A stretch of 64,000 nucleotides of DNA from positions 62,001 to 126,000 of the forward strand of contig JAEWOG010000103.1 of the NCBI GenBank assembly GCA_023460975.1. The letters are read 5' to 3'. Shown piece by piece: positions 61,859-64,000 of this stretch. Under the pieces are notes generated by a model that did no database searches, had not been told where the DNA came from, and worked only from the letters and a program-made list of their open reading frames with translations. Numbering within the stretch: position 1 is the first letter of the stretch; every line of letters begins with the position of its first letter. This DNA comes from Actinomycetes bacterium (lineage in GTDB: Bacteria; Actinomycetota; Actinomycetes; Propionibacteriales; Nocardioidaceae). Both the position numbers and the translations under genes were made by a program.

Positions 61859-62636
61859 AGCCCACGAACCGGCGCAGCACCTCGAGGAACACCGCCGGCT
61901 TCTCGGAGTGGACCCAGTGCCCGGCCCCCTTGACGTTCACACGGCGCACGCGCGGGAAGAGGGCCTCCATGGCCGCGTTCGACTCCTCGCGGACGTACCG
62001 CGAGTGCTCGCCCGCCACCCACAGGACGGGCCCGCCGTACGGATCGCACCCGGCGAGCTCCTCCTGGGGCCATCCGCTCAGGAGTGGGAGGTCGCGGCCC
62101 AGCACGTCGAGGTTCGCCTGCCAGCGCCACCCGTCGCCGTCGCGGCGGAGGTTCTGCAGCAGGAACGCACGCACGCCCTCGTCGGGAGCGGCCTCGCGCA
62201 TCGCCAGGTCGGCGTCGGAGCGCGAGGCGAGACTGCTCAGGTCGATGGCCTTCATCGCGTCGACGTACGTGCTGAACTCGGTGCTCGTGCCCCCGCGGTA
62301 GGCGACCGGCGCGATGTCGACCACGCACAGCCGCTCGACGAGAGCCGGGTGGCGCAGCGCGAGGACCATCGCGGCCTTGCCGCCCATGCTGTGACCGACG
62401 AGGGTGACCGGGTCGGAGGCACTGAACAGTTCTGCCACCCGGTCGGCCATGTCGACGTAGGAGAAGGCGTCAGGCCACGACGAGCGGCCGTGATGCGGCA
62501 TGTCGACGAGGGTGACGCGGTGGTCACTGGCCAGTGCCTTGCCGATCTGGGTCCAGTTGCGTCCCTGACCGAACAGTCCGTGGCAGAAGACGACCCGGGA
62601 GCCCGTGGTGCCGAGCTCGGTGGTGTGCAGACTCAC
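61857..62636 (-). CDS. Alpha/beta hydrolase (YbfF-like esterase)
   Basis: A 259-residue hydrolase. HGLFGQGRNWTQIGKALA (oxyanion segment, about 19), DMPHHGRSSWPDAFSYVDMA, nucleophile GHSMGGKAAM (Ser about 82), the acid in VLWVAGEHSRYV (about 205) and His in GAGHWVHSEKP (about 235). This is the pattern of E. coli YbfF-type esterases; the natural substrate is unknown. GTG start; TAGGCT at 62643-62648, six bases upstream, suggests a leaderless transcript. Confidence 0.92.
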   Translation of the reverse strand: MSLHTTELGTTGSRVVFCHGLFGQGRNWTQIGKALASDHRVTLVDMPHHGRSSWPDAFSYVDMADRVAELFSASDPVTLVGHSMGGKAAMVLALRHPALVERLCVVDIAPVAYRGGTSTEFSTYVDAMKAIDLSSLASRSDADLAMREAAPDEGVRAFLLQNLRRDGDGWRWQANLDVLGRDLPLLSGWPQEELAGCDPYGGPVLWVAGEHSRYVREESNAAMEALFPRVRRVNVKGAGHWVHSEKPAVFLEVLRRFVG

Positions 62637-62666
62637 CCGCCGAGCCTAGCCATCGGCCCGCAGTGC

Positions 62667-63428
62667 TCAGAAGTCGAACCCGTCGAAGATGTTGCCGATG
62701 CCGTCGCCCAGGCCCCCGAGCACGTCGCCGATGCCCTCACCGATCGCGCCGATGCCCTCGCCGATGCCCTCGAAGCCGCCGCTGAACAGCATCCCCATGA
62801 ACATCCACTGCATGGGGCCGAAGTTGCCGAAGTAGCCCGCAGCGTACGGCTGGTAGGCGCGGCCGCCCTGCCAGTACGGGACCCGTCGCGAACCCACCAT
62901 GACCTTGCGGATGTCGGGCTCCGCCCCTGCGCGCACCCGCTCGACGTCGAGCGCGCACGCGGGGACGTCGCGCTGGGCGCCGCCCGGAGGCACGTACGGC
63001 ACGTCCGCGACGGACAGGCCGTGTCGCGGGTCGAAGAAACAGGGAGGGCGACGTTGCGGAAGCGGCCGACCCTCGACGCGTGCCCGCACGCAGGCCATGG
63101 CGTACCGGCCGTCCTCAAGGATCTCGGTGACGTGCTTGACGTCCTCGGGGCGGCTCAGGGACGCGGCGGCGACCTTCGCTGACTCGTACGAGTCCAGCGC
63201 CCGCTGGTAGTCGGCGTTGGCCCCCGCGTCGAGCGGCGATCCGGCGAGCTCGAGATCGAGGTCCTGCAGTTCGACGCCGAGCGCCGTGACGTCTTCCTCG
63301 GCCAACTGCTGCACCGGGGCCAGCTCGCTGCGGCGCTGCTCCAAGGCGCGCCGCTTGCTGCTGCGCCCCGCGGCCAGCGCGCCACCCACCAGAACGGCGA
63401 GAAGGACGAGCACCACGAGCAGTTCCAT
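62667..63428 (-). CDS. Conserved hypothetical membrane-anchored protein with Gly-rich tail
   Basis: A 253-residue protein with an N-terminal membrane helix (ELLVVLVLLAVLVGGALAAG), a coiled-coil region (SSKRRALEQRRSELAPVQQL to about residue 100), a conserved middle (PPCFFDPRHGLSVADVPYVP) and a hydrophobic Gly/Ile/Asp-rich end in which GIGEGIG-type units repeat (about 215-250). No function is recognised. TACGCT at 63435-63440, six bases before the ATG, fits a leaderless promoter. It is upstream of the hydrolase gene on the same strand. Confidence 0.8.
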   Translation of the reverse strand: MELLVVLVLLAVLVGGALAAGRSSKRRALEQRRSELAPVQQLAEEDVTALGVELQDLDLELAGSPLDAGANADYQRALDSYESAKVAAASLSRPEDVKHVTEILEDGRYAMACVRARVEGRPLPQRRPPCFFDPRHGLSVADVPYVPPGGAQRDVPACALDVERVRAGAEPDIRKVMVGSRRVPYWQGGRAYQPYAAGYFGNFGPMQWMFMGMLFSGGFEGIGEGIGAIGEGIGDVLGGLGDGIGNIFDGFDF

Positions 63429-63622
63429 GCCCCCAGCGTACGAGCCGCTGCCAACGCTGCTGAGGCTTCGGTTTCGCCCGAAATGACCGAATGGCTGCGA
63501 ACCACCCCCTGAAGGTCCGCAGCCACTCGAAAAATTGCCTGACGGTTGGGCCCTCCCCTGTCCGGGTCCACATCGCCATCGGCGTGACACCAGTCTGGCG
63601 TGCCCGCACCCACCACCACATC

Positions 63623-63662
63623 CGTAGTCCTACGTAAATGCGGAGAGCACACACGTTAGATT
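63623..63662 (+). promoter_or_regulatory. Promoter region of the right-edge ATPase gene
   Basis: TAGATT (63657-63662) lies six bases before the GTG at 63669, the leaderless layout. The inverted repeat CGTAG-TC-CTACG (63623-63634) lies just upstream of where a -35 box would be and may be an operator. Confidence 0.45.
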
Positions 63663-63668
63663 TCGGGG

Positions 63669-64000
63669 GTGGCCACCACTTGCATCGGACGTGAGGAGAC
63701 CTTGGCGACCGTCGCCGACCTCCTGGACACGTCGCGGTGGATCACCCTAATCGGGCCACCCGGCAGCGGCAAGACGCTGCTCGCCAAGCAAACGGTCGCC
63801 GCATCCCCCAACACGGTGTGGGTGGACGTGCGTGGCCTGACCCGCCGCGACGACGTGTTCCTCGCGTGCCTCGATGCGCTGGGTGCCGAGCACTACCCCG
63901 GTGACACCCCCGAGGGCGGACTGGGCCGCGCCGTCGAAGGTGCCGACGCCGTCGTCGTCATCGACGGGGTGGAAGTCGGCGTCGAGGGCCTCGGCAGCGC
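63669..64000 (+). CDS. STAND/AAA-type ATPase regulator, N-terminal part (probable LuxR family)
   Basis: The first 110 residues of a protein cut by the right edge. It begins ATTCIGREETLATVADLL, then the Walker A TLIGPPGSGKTLLAKQTVA and a Walker B-like AVVVIDGVEV (about 95-104). The pattern REE..L..LL..-W-TLIGPPGSGKT is that of LuxR-type and other multidomain NTPase regulators, which usually end in a helix-turn-helix not seen here. GTG is the only start in frame after a stop codon at 63657. Confidence 0.75.
   Translation, partial: MATTCIGREETLATVADLLDTSRWITLIGPPGSGKTLLAKQTVAASPNTVWVDVRGLTRRDDVFLACLDALGAEHYPGDTPEGGLGRAVEGADAVVVIDGVEVGVEGLGS

Overview
The window is about 70% G+C, gene-dense and free of mobile elements. 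It is chromosomal core sequence of an actinobacterium. The evidence is a complete GlgE-type alpha-glucan pathway, a mycothiol-related MDMPI-family protein, an IdeR/DtxR iron box, a Scy/DivIVA-like coiled-coil protein beside mce, thiolase and meaB as in Streptomyces, and many promoters with a TANNNT box 6-7 bases upstream of the start codon (leaderless transcripts). A Nocardioidaceae-like member of the Propionibacteriales is plausible, but that is inference from gene content.

Region 1 (1-9480): a frameshifted intradiol-dioxygenase-like lipoprotein cut by the left edge, an acyl-CoA synthetase, a winged-helix protein, lepA, then an accessory-looking block of two oppositely oriented groups (AraC regulator-GNAT-aminoglycoside-type kinase, and an MDMPI-family protein-second kinase). 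Region 2 (9625-18439): rpsT, a comEA-comEC-holA unit, a DegV protein, and leuS preceded by a candidate leucine attenuator (leaderless 12-codon uORF with two CTT codons plus an intrinsic terminator). Region 3 (18577-25474): an SDR, a VOC-like protein, an iron-regulated DUF2470 protein, a TetR regulator, tRNA-Ala(GGC), and the rsfS-nadD-small protein-proA neighbourhood. Region 4 (25652-31425): secreted proteins, etfBA and an enoyl-CoA hydratase.

Region 5 (31529-49592) is the carbon-storage block: glgX, a transglutaminase-like protein, glgP divergent from glgE, a secreted protein of unknown function, treS-mak-glgB, a GNAT-NUDIX fusion and ppdK. TreS and Mak turn trehalose into maltose and maltose-1-phosphate, GlgE polymerises that, GlgB branches the glucan, and GlgP and GlgX degrade it. 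A perfect 14-bp LacI-type palindrome lies between glgP and glgE. Region 6 (49602-54722): membrane and stress-type proteins (EI24, thioredoxin-like TPR protein, degenerate SDR, PH-domain protein, 55-aa protein, GH16-like secreted protein). Region 7 (54773-61821): meaB, acetyl-CoA acetyltransferase, methylmalonyl-CoA epimerase and crotonyl-CoA carboxylase/reductase (acetyl-CoA assimilation through C4-C5 CoA esters), then the coiled-coil protein and an AI-2E family permease. Region 8 (61857-64000): an alpha/beta hydrolase, a conserved hypothetical protein, and the start of an ATPase-type regulator cut by the right edge.

No phage, IS element, CRISPR array or defence system is visible, and no gene-free stretch exceeds 300 bases. 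The most interesting signals are regulatory (leuS attenuator, glgP/glgE operator, ccrA operator, leaderless promoters) and several degenerate enzymes that have lost catalytic residues.
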